From Nitrososphaeraceae archaeon (lineage in GTDB: Archaea > Thermoproteota > Nitrososphaeria > Nitrososphaerales > Nitrososphaeraceae): DNA of 42,066 nt. Below the pieces are notes generated by a model. That model had not been told where the DNA came from, made no database searches, and worked only from the letters and a program-made list of their open reading frames with translations. Positions 7,586 to 17,558 of this stretch are shown piece by piece; position 1 is the stretch's first letter; each line of letters opens with the position of its first letter. The stretch spans positions 1 through 42,066 of the forward strand of contig JAICFW010000104.1 of NCBI GenBank assembly GCA_025923455.1, given 5' to 3'. A program made the position numbers and the translations under genes.

Positions 7586-10306
7586 TTATCCGGACATGCA
7601 AGAGCTAAAGCCACATTCGATGCACATATTGCAACCTTCAGTAATAATTAGCCTTGCATTACAGGATGGGCATGCTTCATACTCTATATACTCATTCGGC
7701 GTTGTCGTCACGTTCATTTTCAGCTTCGCTTGAGAAATATTTACTGGGTTATCTGTCGTTTCAATTTCTTCAGTATCTCTAAAGACTTTTTCAACCTGTG
7801 ACATAACATAGTCTTGTTTAATGTTACTATGAATGTGATCAACTACGCTGGCACTTGGTTTCACTATGAATTTTCTCTCCTTATCATTCCCGGTGATATG
7901 TAATACCTGTTCATGTCTGGATCCGTCCCTATACACCGTCACTCCCTTTAATCCCAATTCATGTGATAAAAGATAGGCGGCCTTTATGTCTTCGACCGTA
8001 ACGTCTGATGGCATGTTTATAGTCTTGGCTATTGCATTGCTAATCCATTTCTGCCACACGGCCTGAGCCATTAGATGATCAGTCCAATGTACGTCAATAG
8101 CAGTGACAAATATCTTTTGTAGCCATTCTGGAATTTCAGGCAGCCCTCTTACGGAGCCGTAATTGTTGGCGATCTTAGTCAGGATTTCATCATTGTATAG
8201 ACCATTTTCCTTCAGAATGTTTTCAAATATCTTATTGGTATAAAAGAACCTTCCCACAGTAACTCGCTTTTCAAAAACAAGTGCAAAAACTGGCTCAACA
8301 CCATTCGAACAGTCGGCTATCATCGATAGGGTTCCTGTCGGGGCAATTGTAGTAGTCCATGAATTTCTAATTCCGTACTTTTTTATCTTCTCGACCAATG
8401 AATCCCAATCATATGAGTGATATCGCTTTGGAATTTCATAATATCCTGCCACTGGTATCATTTTTCCTTCGACATAATCAGTCTGGTTGAACAATGGAAA
8501 CGGCCCTCTGCCCTTGGCTAATGCAACACTTTCTTCCATAGTATAGTACGAAAGTGCCTCTGCTACTCTGTTCATAAAGTCATAACCTTCCTTTGAATTG
8601 TATGGTATTTCTAAGGTGAACAATAGATCAGCAATCCCCATTATTCCTAGGCCAATTCTTCTTGTTAATTTTGTATTAAGATCAATCTCTTCCACTGGAT
8701 ACTTATTCATGTCTATGACGTTGTCTAGGAACCTGGTAGAAAGACGAATTGCTTGTTCATATCGTTGCCAATCAAATTCATATTTTCCATCAATAGTCCT
8801 TTTGACAAAATTGGCTAAATTAATGGAACCTAAATTGCATGACTCATATGGATAGAGTGATTGCTCTCCACAAGGGTTTGTTGCTCTAAGTGGTCCTTCT
8901 TTTACATTAATGCAGGGGTTGTATTTGTTGATATTATCGAAGAATATAACACCTGGTTCGGCACTCTTCCAGGCACTAAAAGTTATCAGATCTAATAGCT
9001 GGTGTGAATCAATTTGCTTAACTGGTTCTTGGGTTGTTGGATTTTTAAGCGTGTATTTGTGATTATTTTCGTTAATTATTGATTCCCAGAAATCGCTCCA
9101 AATTCCAACACTTACATTAAAGTTTTCGAAGACACCTGGTTTCGTTTTAGCGGTTACGAATTTTTCTATATCAGGATGCCATGATTCCATTATTCCCATA
9201 TTTGCACCCCTTCTTTTTCCCCCTTGTTTTACCACATCCGTTACTGTATCTATAATTCTCATGAACGAGATCGGTCCCGAAGCTACGCCGGAAGTTGATG
9301 CCACAATATCGCCTTCGGGACGTAGATCGGAGTAATTAATACCAACTCCGCCACCGGACTTGAATATCATTGCTGCATCCGTCGAAGTTTTCATTATCTC
9401 TGACATATCATCTTTCATATCCAATACGAAGCAAGCTGAAAGCTGGCCAAGTTTTGCACCGGCATTCATTAGTGTAGGTGTATTTGGAAGAAAGTCCATT
9501 GATACCATCAAGTTATAATATTCGATAATCCGATCAGAATATTTCGACAATTGTCCCTCTGCAATAAGGCGCAAAAGATCTTTAAAGCTAATTTTTATAT
9601 GTCCACTTTTTGCCAAGTGAATGTAGTGTCTAATCATTGATTCAAAGTGATATTTGTTAAGATAGTGATTTCCAATCTTTAGTTTCAAGTCAAAATCATC
9701 TAATTTCTTGTAATATTCTTCAGCTTCAGTGATATTTTGAACCACTACATCGCTAGAATATACTTCAGAGTCATGGAGCATATCAGGGATTGTTACAAGA
9801 ATTGCGACTCTTTCAAAAAGTGATCTGGGATCCTCAACAATTTCATTATTGCTGTCTCTTAACAAATAGCGAGAAGCTAGGACTCTGAGTGAATTGACGT
9901 CTAAAGCCTTATCCACTTCATCCAGATCTTTCTTGTTAAGAATTTTCTTCTTTTCGTCTCTAACCTTGCGTCTTTCATGTCTGTACAAGATGTAGGCTTT
10001 TGCAGTCTCTGAAAGACCCTCTTCAATCAAGATAGATTCTACCATATCCTGGACATCTTCAACGCTAGGAACTCTATTAGTATCTAAAATAGAAAATTGT
10101 TGGTCCATTTTTTGGACAACTTTTTCGGATAATTTTTCAGCAAGCTTGTAGTCAGCCTTGCCTGCTGCCATTAATGCTTTGTAAATGGCGTTAGAAATCT
10201 TTGAATTATTAAAATCGACTAGCCCTTTATCCCTCTTCCTAATTTGCGCGATTGGTTTCTTGTTCGAGTTTGAAGAATTATTAATTTCGGTAATTTCCTT
10301 TGCCAT
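7586..10306 (-). CDS. nrdJ: Adenosylcobalamin-dependent (class II) ribonucleoside-diphosphate reductase
   Basis: 906 aa; N-terminal ATP-cone (IRKRDKGLVDFNNSKISNAIYKAL), TPTLMNAG, SACFVLDMKD, KSGGGVGINYSDLRPEG, NPCGEQSLYPYESCNLGSINL, TTTIAPTGTLSMIADCSNGVEP, C-terminal CPSCNARLIITEGCNMCIECGFSSC. Confidence 0.96.
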   Translation of the reverse strand: MAKEITEINNSSNSNKKPIAQIRKRDKGLVDFNNSKISNAIYKALMAAGKADYKLAEKLSEKVVQKMDQQFSILDTNRVPSVEDVQDMVESILIEEGLSETAKAYILYRHERRKVRDEKKKILNKKDLDEVDKALDVNSLRVLASRYLLRDSNNEIVEDPRSLFERVAILVTIPDMLHDSEVYSSDVVVQNITEAEEYYKKLDDFDLKLKIGNHYLNKYHFESMIRHYIHLAKSGHIKISFKDLLRLIAEGQLSKYSDRIIEYYNLMVSMDFLPNTPTLMNAGAKLGQLSACFVLDMKDDMSEIMKTSTDAAMIFKSGGGVGINYSDLRPEGDIVASTSGVASGPISFMRIIDTVTDVVKQGGKRRGANMGIMESWHPDIEKFVTAKTKPGVFENFNVSVGIWSDFWESIINENNHKYTLKNPTTQEPVKQIDSHQLLDLITFSAWKSAEPGVIFFDNINKYNPCINVKEGPLRATNPCGEQSLYPYESCNLGSINLANFVKRTIDGKYEFDWQRYEQAIRLSTRFLDNVIDMNKYPVEEIDLNTKLTRRIGLGIMGIADLLFTLEIPYNSKEGYDFMNRVAEALSYYTMEESVALAKGRGPFPLFNQTDYVEGKMIPVAGYYEIPKRYHSYDWDSLVEKIKKYGIRNSWTTTIAPTGTLSMIADCSNGVEPVFALVFEKRVTVGRFFYTNKIFENILKENGLYNDEILTKIANNYGSVRGLPEIPEWLQKIFVTAIDVHWTDHLMAQAVWQKWISNAIAKTINMPSDVTVEDIKAAYLLSHELGLKGVTVYRDGSRHEQVLHITGNDKERKFIVKPSASVVDHIHSNIKQDYVMSQVEKVFRDTEEIETTDNPVNISQAKLKMNVTTTPNEYIEYEACPSCNARLIITEGCNMCIECGFSSCMSG

Positions 10307-10658
10307 AACGCATTATACAGCTAGACTCTAGCTTAAAAATATTATTTTACTAAATAATTCGACAAGATGCACTCAAGGTTTAAATTATTTGATCTGGCAT
10401 GATTATATTGTAAATTAACTGTTCCATTACCTTAAGCAACCTTGAAAGAATCAACATCCTATGGTTCCGACTTTTTCGTGCATAGGTGATTACATCCAAA
10501 GTGCATTCATGCTGGTCTATTAATTAGTTAATTTACACAATTTGGGAACAGTGACAGCTTAGGAGCAGTGTTCTTGCCAGCTATTTTCTCGAGCATTTTT
10601 CTAGTCCTGCTAATTCGTAAAAAATAAAGCTAATGTCTGGTTCTTTAATGAAATTGTA

Positions 10659-10681
10659 ACGTCCATACACAATGTGGACGT
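10659..10681. other. Inverted repeat ACGTCCA-N9-TGGACGT downstream of the NrdD-like gene
   Basis: Perfect 7-bp arms about 30 bp past the minus-strand stop; could be an RNA 3' stem or protein site. Confidence 0.4.
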
Positions 10682-10709
10682 CAAGCTTTGGATTCAGAAG
10701 ATTACCTAT

Positions 10710-12818
10710 CTACAGCTGTGCAAAATTAGTGGAGCCGCACCTTCGACATACTTCAGATGATACCGGCGTCCTTGTTCCGCAGGAGCTACATATTTTATTA
10801 CTGAAGACTAGTCTAAAGAAATTCAGATCAAATGATTTGTCAATGCAATCTTTCATCTCAGTATCGGTAAGATCACCAATGTCTACATTAAGTGAAACTC
10901 CCCCACTTAGTAATTTATCGATCAAGTTACTTGATTCTATTATGGGACCAGTATTCGAAAGTAGATCTCTCCCATTTATGAGAAGCCCTTGTGAGTATGA
11001 CTTTATCATCGCATCATCATCAGATTGATTATACAAGTTCCCATATTTTTCTGAGTCAAGAGAAGCCAATCGTGTACTACTATCATCCGTAATCATAGCG
11101 ATTCGTATAGACTCATCTCCAGCTAGCTTTCCTTGGTCTGAAGCTACTTCAACTGCTGTAAGCAGGACCTTCTTGATAATCGCCTCTCCATCGGATTCAT
11201 GTCCCAATATATTGTATACCGACTCTCTTATTCCTGTCAAATTAATTACAAGGTTCATCTTGCTCAGTTGCATCATTTGTGTAACATTGGCTGTTATTGG
11301 AAGCATTTCTCGTCGTATCATCTCCAGAATAGAGTTCTTTCTTGCCAGCAAGGCAGAGATAGCCGGTTTAATCATCAATGCCAATCTAGCTCTGAAATAA
11401 GTTTCGTCCTTATTGGATTGATAAGCTAGTCGTGGTAGGTTAATAGCTAAAGAGTGTAGGCTTACAACTGAACTTGATTTTTCGTCAGATACAGTTTTTA
11501 CAACTCCTAGATGACTTCTATAGTTCTTTGATACTGACAGAATACCTCCATGTTTGACGATATCTCCAATCAAATCTGCGTTTGTACTTAGCGATTCCTT
11601 ATCATTACCAACTAAGGCTATTGCAATAGTGGGTAAAGGCGTATACTCCAAATATTTCAGATAAGCTGCCAACACGGGTCTAGTAATTGATTTACATTGA
11701 GCTGAAATAGGGAATGTAAAAACTGGAAAACCAGATAAAGAATACGATCTGGATATTGATGATGATACAAATGCCCTGGAAAAAGCCGATTCTATTTCTT
11801 CATCACTTGCTTGGATTTTATTTGAAATGGTAGAAACAAAGCTATCAAGTATTATCTCCCTAGAAGTTTCCCTGCTTAAGACCGAAATCAACACAGGCAA
11901 AACTGCAGTTATGTCATCTAGAGTCTGAATAGGTTTCACCCTTGAAACATTCAAGTATTTTCCTTTGAAGTTTAAGCCATTTTCAATGATATTCTTTGTA
12001 TCAATGAATACTGTGTCCGGCATAAGGTTCCAAAGTCCAGTGTTCGAAATGTTTAGTTCACCAGCAAGATGCATATCAGTTATGTCTTTGGGTAACATGT
12101 TAAACAACAAGTTTTCGGAAAAAACCGCAAGAGAAGTTTCCGACAAAATACCCTCTACACCATTCTTGCTTAATAAGGGGTTGTTAAACATATCAGAGAT
12201 ATCAGATCCCGGAATACCCAGCCTGGCTAATTTCGATCTAAATTCCTCGTAGCCATGCTCTATCAAGATTGAATTCACGGTCTCTCTAATAAGAGAGGAT
12301 GTAAGGTACACAGTTTGGAATTTGTAAACCTTGTTTTCCACCTCTTCAGTAATCTTGTGTGCCTGCTCAAGAGGCATATTTGCCTCCCTAACTAACGATT
12401 GAGTTATCCTATTTGAATTAAATTCTTCTATTGAATGTCTAGAAGTTCGTACATACATTTTTCCGCTTTCGATAATGGATCTCTCTTCAATTTGTCTTGC
12501 TAGACTCAGAACTAATTTCCCGAGGTTGGTAATAGTATACCTTCTTTCTGCTTTATTTAATGCTACAAGAGATTGCCTCAAAAGCTTCCTTAAATGGTAA
12601 GCAAATTTACCCGACTCTTTTTTAGATTTAAAACCAGCCAACGATTTCAATTCTGAATAAGTTAATGGACCTTTGGAATTTAGAATGCGAAGTATATCTA
12701 TTCTATTCGGACTAGCCATTACGGAGAAAATCATCCTAACTCTTTTTGCCGCTTGTAAAATCCCAGTAGGTTTGGATTCTGATTGTGTTATTAGATCATG
12801 GCTAGCCTCTATCTCCAT
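10710..12818 (-). CDS. Winged-helix (ArsR-like) + ATP-cone + NrdD-like protein lacking glycyl-radical motif; candidate RNR regulator
   Basis: 702 aa; wHTH residues about 20-120 (MASPNRIDILRILNSKGPLTYSELKSLAGF...FAYHLRKLL), ATP-cone about 122-220 (KMYVRTSRHSIEEFNSNRITQSLVREA...IRETVNSILIEHGYEEFRSKLARLG), NrdD-like body (SLAINLPRLAYQSNKDETYFRARLALMIK) and C-terminal CSSCGTRTPVSSEVCRRCGSTNFAQL. Confidence 0.8.
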   Translation of the reverse strand: MEIEASHDLITQSESKPTGILQAAKRVRMIFSVMASPNRIDILRILNSKGPLTYSELKSLAGFKSKKESGKFAYHLRKLLRQSLVALNKAERRYTITNLGKLVLSLARQIEERSIIESGKMYVRTSRHSIEEFNSNRITQSLVREANMPLEQAHKITEEVENKVYKFQTVYLTSSLIRETVNSILIEHGYEEFRSKLARLGIPGSDISDMFNNPLLSKNGVEGILSETSLAVFSENLLFNMLPKDITDMHLAGELNISNTGLWNLMPDTVFIDTKNIIENGLNFKGKYLNVSRVKPIQTLDDITAVLPVLISVLSRETSREIILDSFVSTISNKIQASDEEIESAFSRAFVSSSISRSYSLSGFPVFTFPISAQCKSITRPVLAAYLKYLEYTPLPTIAIALVGNDKESLSTNADLIGDIVKHGGILSVSKNYRSHLGVVKTVSDEKSSSVVSLHSLAINLPRLAYQSNKDETYFRARLALMIKPAISALLARKNSILEMIRREMLPITANVTQMMQLSKMNLVINLTGIRESVYNILGHESDGEAIIKKVLLTAVEVASDQGKLAGDESIRIAMITDDSSTRLASLDSEKYGNLYNQSDDDAMIKSYSQGLLINGRDLLSNTGPIIESSNLIDKLLSGGVSLNVDIGDLTDTEMKDCIDKSFDLNFFRLVFSNKICSSCGTRTPVSSEVCRRCGSTNFAQL

Positions 12819-12919
12819 CTCACCCGATATTATCTTGAGATAATTTAAAATTGGGTCGTAAATAGTTATTGACTAACAGTACAAAACAATTTACCTATGA
12901 GGCATCGGAAAAGTAAAAT

Positions 12920-13540
12920 CTAAATCATTACTTCGTTTTCCTCTAATAAGGAATCATATTCATTTTTGTTTTTGATAACATTGATAGTCGCGGGTATGTC
13001 TGGTAGCTTTTGTCTTGTCTCTTCCTCAACATTCTGTTCCACTTCACTCAGAATTTTCAGTGCTTCTTCATCTACATGCATGGGTATTTTTACTTCTGGA
13101 TTGACATTGTAATTTAGAATTTCTGATGATGCGTTTGTAACATCATTAAGTACTTCGTGTGCCGTGGGTATTACCATTGAAATATCTTTCTCGATATCTT
13201 TTATCAAATCTATCGTTGGATTTATTGTATCCATTATGACAGTAAACTCACCTATTATGGTTGAACGCAGAGCTACGACCTCAAGGGACATTATCATGTT
13301 TCTTGTCGTATGCTGAACTCTATGTATATTCACAAGTTCACTTGCCAGTGCCTTGGCTCGTATATTGTTACCCTCTTTGATGTTTTCTACAATTTGTTTT
13401 CTAAAGTGAGTATTCATTACATCAAATTTCTTTGAGAGCTTGTTCAACTTTGTAATCTGAATACTAATAACCTGAGCAGCATTAGAGAGGTCGTTTTGAA
13501 GCTGAGTGTGATGCTGCATTAAGAAAATATTATTTTGCAT
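12920..13540 (-). CDS. cdvB: CdvB/Snf7 (ESCRT-III) family protein
   Basis: 206 aa helical protein; LNKLSKKFDVMNTHFRKQIVENIKEGNNIRAKALASELVNIHRVQHTTRNMIMSLEVVALRSTII matches the archaeal ESCRT-III core; possible MIM2-like KLPDIP near the C-terminus. Confidence 0.82.
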   Translation of the reverse strand: MQNNIFLMQHHTQLQNDLSNAAQVISIQITKLNKLSKKFDVMNTHFRKQIVENIKEGNNIRAKALASELVNIHRVQHTTRNMIMSLEVVALRSTIIGEFTVIMDTINPTIDLIKDIEKDISMVIPTAHEVLNDVTNASSEILNYNVNPEVKIPMHVDEEALKILSEVEQNVEEETRQKLPDIPATINVIKNKNEYDSLLEENEVMI

Positions 13541-13689
13541 GAATGTAAGAATAATTGTCAGTCTCTGTCAACAAAAGAGTAACATAAAGCTAATCTAACT
13601 AAATTCTAGTATATGGACAAATCTAGCCTTTACACAAATAAGAGGAGGAGAAAAATTCGTACTACGTACTACTTTAAAAAAGAAAAATT

Positions 13690-14079
13690 CTAGTTTCCTT
13701 GTTTTTCCAAAGTAAGTCCATGTTTGGCATCATACCCCACAACATTCACAGTAGATCCAATAGGGAGATCCGCTGGCATTTTGATTCCCGGTAGAAATCC
13801 CGATGCGGAAAAAGGAGCGTCTCGCAGCTTGAACACTACCCAAGCATAGGAGCTTATGTCCTCGAAACCTTCAGGGGCCACCGCCTGAATTGTATGAGTC
13901 ACGACTGTACCAATCCCAGGAAATTCAATAAATTCGAAATCGCTTTTGGAACATCCACTACAATAATACATTGTCTCAAGCATTACTTTTCCACAATTTT
14001 TGCACTTGTTTGCTAGTATCATTCCATTTTTTGCTGATTGGATAAATCTTTCATGAGTACTAGAATTTTTTTCCACCAA
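13690..14079 (-). CDS. DUF35 OB-fold/zinc-ribbon acyl-CoA-associated protein
   Basis: 129 aa; CKNCGKVMLETMYYCSGC zinc ribbon, then FEFIEFPGIGTVVTHTIQ OB domain; next to thiolase. Confidence 0.93.
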   Translation of the reverse strand: MVEKNSSTHERFIQSAKNGMILANKCKNCGKVMLETMYYCSGCSKSDFEFIEFPGIGTVVTHTIQAVAPEGFEDISSYAWVVFKLRDAPFSASGFLPGIKMPADLPIGSTVNVVGYDAKHGLTLEKQGN

Positions 14080-14091
14080 AATACACCAAGA

Positions 14092-15249
14092 TTATACTTT
14101 TTGAAAGACATGAACTGCTGCGCTTGCTCCGGTGGCACCAAAGTTATGCGTCAGGGCTATTTCGGCATCCTTTACGGATCTCTCTCCAGCTTTACCTGTA
14201 AATTGTTCGTAAACTTCCACGACTTGTCCTATGCCAGTAGCTCCAATAGGATGACCTTTGGATTTTAGTCCTCCTGACGGATTAATTGGTATTTCCCCTG
14301 TTCTTTTAGTAATTCCTTCTCTCGCGGCTACACCGCCCGTCCCCTTCTTGAAGAATCCCAAGTCTTCAATGTCAATTATCTCTGCAATTGTAAAGCAATC
14401 ATGAACTTCAGCGAAGTCAATATCCTTGGGAGTCACTCCTGCCATCTTGTATGCTTGATTTGCTGCAATAATTGTACTTGGGATGGTTGTGATATCTTCT
14501 CGTGATTGGACAGCCGCAGGAGACCCACCTCTTCCCGAACCAATAACTCTTACATAATCGTTACCAATCTTTTTGGCAAATTCCTCAGTACATAAAATTA
14601 CTGCCGATGCACCATCAGAAAATGGACAACAATCATAGACCTTTAATGGAGATGCTACAACAGGGGAGTTTAGCACATCATCTACTGTTATACTTTTCCT
14701 GATGTGTGCTTTTGGATTTAACAACCCATTTTCATGATTCTTGATTGCAACATATGCCAAGTCCTCCTCAGTTGCTTTGTATTTATTTAGATAAGCTCTG
14801 GCGATAGAGGCAAACAGTCCTGGAAATGAAGCTCCATTGCCACCCTCATAAAAGAAGTCTGAACAATACGAAAATAGTGTGGTACTCAAAGTAGTTCCAG
14901 TATGTGTTACCTTTTCTACACCAACGCCCAACACACAATCATAAAAACCAGCAGCAACGTTTGCATAAGCCTCTCTAAACATCACCGAACCTGAGCCGCA
15001 AGCAGACTCAATTGTTAATCCGGGGACATGAGGAATCCCAAGGTTGCTCATAAGTACTGGTGCCATATGTACTTGTTTGTCAGCAACGCCGAATACGTTT
15101 GAGATATAACCTGCTTGAATATCCTTTGGCGTAATTCCAGCCGAGTCAATAGCACCTTTTGCCGCATCGAGTCCCAGCTCAATGATACTTTGGCTTAGTT
15201 TACCATATTTTGTACTTCCAGCTCCGAGAACGCATACATTATTTACCAT
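14092..15249 (-). CDS. Thiolase family protein (acetyl-CoA C-acetyltransferase-like)
   Basis: 385 aa; TIESACGSGSVMFREAYANVAAG (active Cys), EVHDCFTIAEIIDIEDLGF, NPSGGLKSKGHPIGATGIGQVVE. Confidence 0.95.
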   Translation of the reverse strand: MVNNVCVLGAGSTKYGKLSQSIIELGLDAAKGAIDSAGITPKDIQAGYISNVFGVADKQVHMAPVLMSNLGIPHVPGLTIESACGSGSVMFREAYANVAAGFYDCVLGVGVEKVTHTGTTLSTTLFSYCSDFFYEGGNGASFPGLFASIARAYLNKYKATEEDLAYVAIKNHENGLLNPKAHIRKSITVDDVLNSPVVASPLKVYDCCPFSDGASAVILCTEEFAKKIGNDYVRVIGSGRGGSPAAVQSREDITTIPSTIIAANQAYKMAGVTPKDIDFAEVHDCFTIAEIIDIEDLGFFKKGTGGVAAREGITKRTGEIPINPSGGLKSKGHPIGATGIGQVVEVYEQFTGKAGERSVKDAEIALTHNFGATGASAAVHVFQKV

Positions 15250-15285
15250 TTATATGAAAAATATTACTTTGAGAATATAAAAATG

Positions 15286-15320
15286 TTCGAGAATGTCTTG
15301 CATCATAACCAGTTCTCGAA
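15286..15320. promoter_or_regulatory. Inverted repeat TTCGAGAA-N19-TTCTCGAA between divergent thiolase and topA
   Basis: Two perfect complementary 8-bp arms in the intergenic region. Confidence 0.5.
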
Positions 15321-15410
15321 TATGAGTGGAGATAGAATGCTTTCAACCAACACCTTGCTACTGTTTACCGACCCAAAATCTAAATTATTATTCTCTTTAA
15401 GATATTTTAG

Positions 15411-17558
15411 TTGTCAGAAGATAATGTTATGGGCGTCCAAGGTTATCAACTTGTAATTTGTGAAAAACCACTGGCTGCCAAGAGGATATCCCAGGTATTG
15501 GGATCTAAAAATATTATAGAGAAAAAACATTCTCATGGTATAGTTGTTTTTGAGATTACTTCTGATAAGAATCAGCGATATATAGTATGTTCCGCACTAG
15601 GTCATATGTATAGTTTAATTCCATTGGAGAAAAATCGAAAAAAATATCCAATATATGAAACGGTATGGTCTCCAAGACAATCGACTATTGTGAACGAAAA
15701 TAAGAGAATCATGGAGACTTTGAAAGTCATATCAAGGATTTCTGAAGGTGCTTCTGGATTCATACATGCATGTGACTACGACCTTGAAGGCGAGTTAATT
15801 GGCTATAACATACTTGAACATGCTTGTAAACACAAGTATGAACAGTCACAGAGGGCAAAATTTTCTTCGCTTACTGATTCAGAAATAAATCAATCATTTA
15901 GTAATTTACAACGAACCGATATTAGAGTAGCTGAAGCAGGAAAGGCCAGACATCTTGTAGATTTTATTTTTGGGATTAATCTATCAAGGGCATTGGTTAG
16001 TTGTTTGACTGTTGCCAATCAAGATAACAGATATCACAATTTAAGCATTGGAAGAGTTCAGGGCCCTACTTTAGGATTTATGGTGGATAAAGAAATAAAG
16101 ATTAGGAAACATATTCCAGATCCGGTATGGCATGTTAGTGGAAAATTTCAGAAAGATAACTCTTCTTTCCAGGCAAATCTGAGAAATGCAGTACATAAAC
16201 TTTCGGAAATTCAAGAAATATTAGCTGCATGTAAAAATCAAAAAGGCACTATCAAGAAAATTATAAACCAGAACAAGAAGGTTAATCCCCCTACACCATT
16301 CAATCTAAGTGATCTGCAAAAAGAGGCCTTTAGAATATTAAAACTGTCTCCGTCCATGACCCTTTCAGTAGCTGAGTCTCTCTACCTGGCGGCACTAATT
16401 TCATATCCACGCACATCTAGTAAAAGACTTCCGCCTTCCATAGGATATAAAAAAATTCTAGATTTATTAAGCACAAATTATCCCACAGTGGATAAAAGAA
16501 CAATACGAGAATTGTTGACTCAAAAACATTTGGTGCCCTATCAAGGTATTGAAGAAGATCCGGCTCATCCAGCTATTTATCCTACAGGTACAAAACACAA
16601 AAAACTAAGTAGCCTCCAGAATAAAATTCTAGGCTTGATAATTAAGAGATTTTTGGCCACGTTCGGAGATAGTGCTGCGACCAATTTTACCGAAGTTACT
16701 ATTGATGTGAATAGACATGATTTTATTGCGAACGGAAATACAATTTTGAATTACGGTTGGATTCCTATTTATGAACCATTTTTTAGTATCAAAGAAACGA
16801 GTTTGCCCCACTTTGTCAAGGGTGATTCCGTAGAAGTAAATGAAGTTACTGCAGTAGAGGATTTTATCAAACCACTTGCAAGATATAATCAGGCAAGTCT
16901 ATTAAATAAAATGGAAATTGAAGGGATTGGAACAAAATCTACCAGGGCTGAAACAATCAATTTATTAATAAAACGCAAGTATATTGTTCAAGACAATATT
17001 GGATTAGAACCTACTGAATTAGGCTTTACAATTATTGATACAATGAAAAAATTTATTCCAGATATTGTTACTACAAAATTATCTACCTTCTTGGAGTCCA
17101 GCATTAAAAGAGTAGAAGGAGGAGAGCTTGATATTATTAACCTTCAGAGATATCTAGAAAAATCCTTAATCTATCCTCTAAAAAAGATTAAAATAAATGA
17201 ACTAGCGATTGGCAATGAGATAAAAAATGGACTTGCTACTTCAGAAGACAAATGGTCATTAGGTAAATGTCCAAAATGTCACATAGGAGAAATGGTCTTG
17301 ATTAAAAGCAATAAGACCCATAAACGATTTCTGGCCTGCTCTAAATTTAGAGTAACTGGATGTAATGCAATTACTCTAGTTCCTCAATTTGGCTTGATAA
17401 AAAAAAGTAATGGAATTTGTACTTGTGGATGGCCAATCTTAAATGTAATGTTCAAAAGAAAACGGACATGGAAAATTTGTGTGAATAGAAGTTGCCGAGA
17501 AAATCGATCATATAAAATGGAAAGTCATCGCAATTTAGATCCAAATACATCAATATAA
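15411..17558 (+). CDS. topA: DNA topoisomerase IA
   Basis: 715 aa; Toprim VICEKPLAAKRI and ACDYDLEGELIGYN, SIGRVQGPTLGF, LISYPRTSSKRLP (catalytic Tyr), EGIGTKSTRAETI, C-terminal zinc ribbons. TTG start. Confidence 0.95.
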   Translation: MSEDNVMGVQGYQLVICEKPLAAKRISQVLGSKNIIEKKHSHGIVVFEITSDKNQRYIVCSALGHMYSLIPLEKNRKKYPIYETVWSPRQSTIVNENKRIMETLKVISRISEGASGFIHACDYDLEGELIGYNILEHACKHKYEQSQRAKFSSLTDSEINQSFSNLQRTDIRVAEAGKARHLVDFIFGINLSRALVSCLTVANQDNRYHNLSIGRVQGPTLGFMVDKEIKIRKHIPDPVWHVSGKFQKDNSSFQANLRNAVHKLSEIQEILAACKNQKGTIKKIINQNKKVNPPTPFNLSDLQKEAFRILKLSPSMTLSVAESLYLAALISYPRTSSKRLPPSIGYKKILDLLSTNYPTVDKRTIRELLTQKHLVPYQGIEEDPAHPAIYPTGTKHKKLSSLQNKILGLIIKRFLATFGDSAATNFTEVTIDVNRHDFIANGNTILNYGWIPIYEPFFSIKETSLPHFVKGDSVEVNEVTAVEDFIKPLARYNQASLLNKMEIEGIGTKSTRAETINLLIKRKYIVQDNIGLEPTELGFTIIDTMKKFIPDIVTTKLSTFLESSIKRVEGGELDIINLQRYLEKSLIYPLKKIKINELAIGNEIKNGLATSEDKWSLGKCPKCHIGEMVLIKSNKTHKRFLACSKFRVTGCNAITLVPQFGLIKKSNGICTCGWPILNVMFKRKRTWKICVNRSCRENRSYKMESHRNLDPNTSI

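Noticed and set aside
7521-7733. 70-aa + strand ORF
   Set aside because: Overlaps the 3' end of nrdJ in antisense; no recognisable protein features.
10307-10709. Search for tRNA, riboswitch or CRISPR in the 400-bp gap between nrdJ and the NrdD-like gene
   Set aside because: No cloverleaf, T-loop or repeat array recognised; only a short inverted repeat at 10659-10681.
13660-13673. GTACTACGTACTAC short direct repeat
   Set aside because: Only two 7-bp copies in an intergenic region; easily chance.
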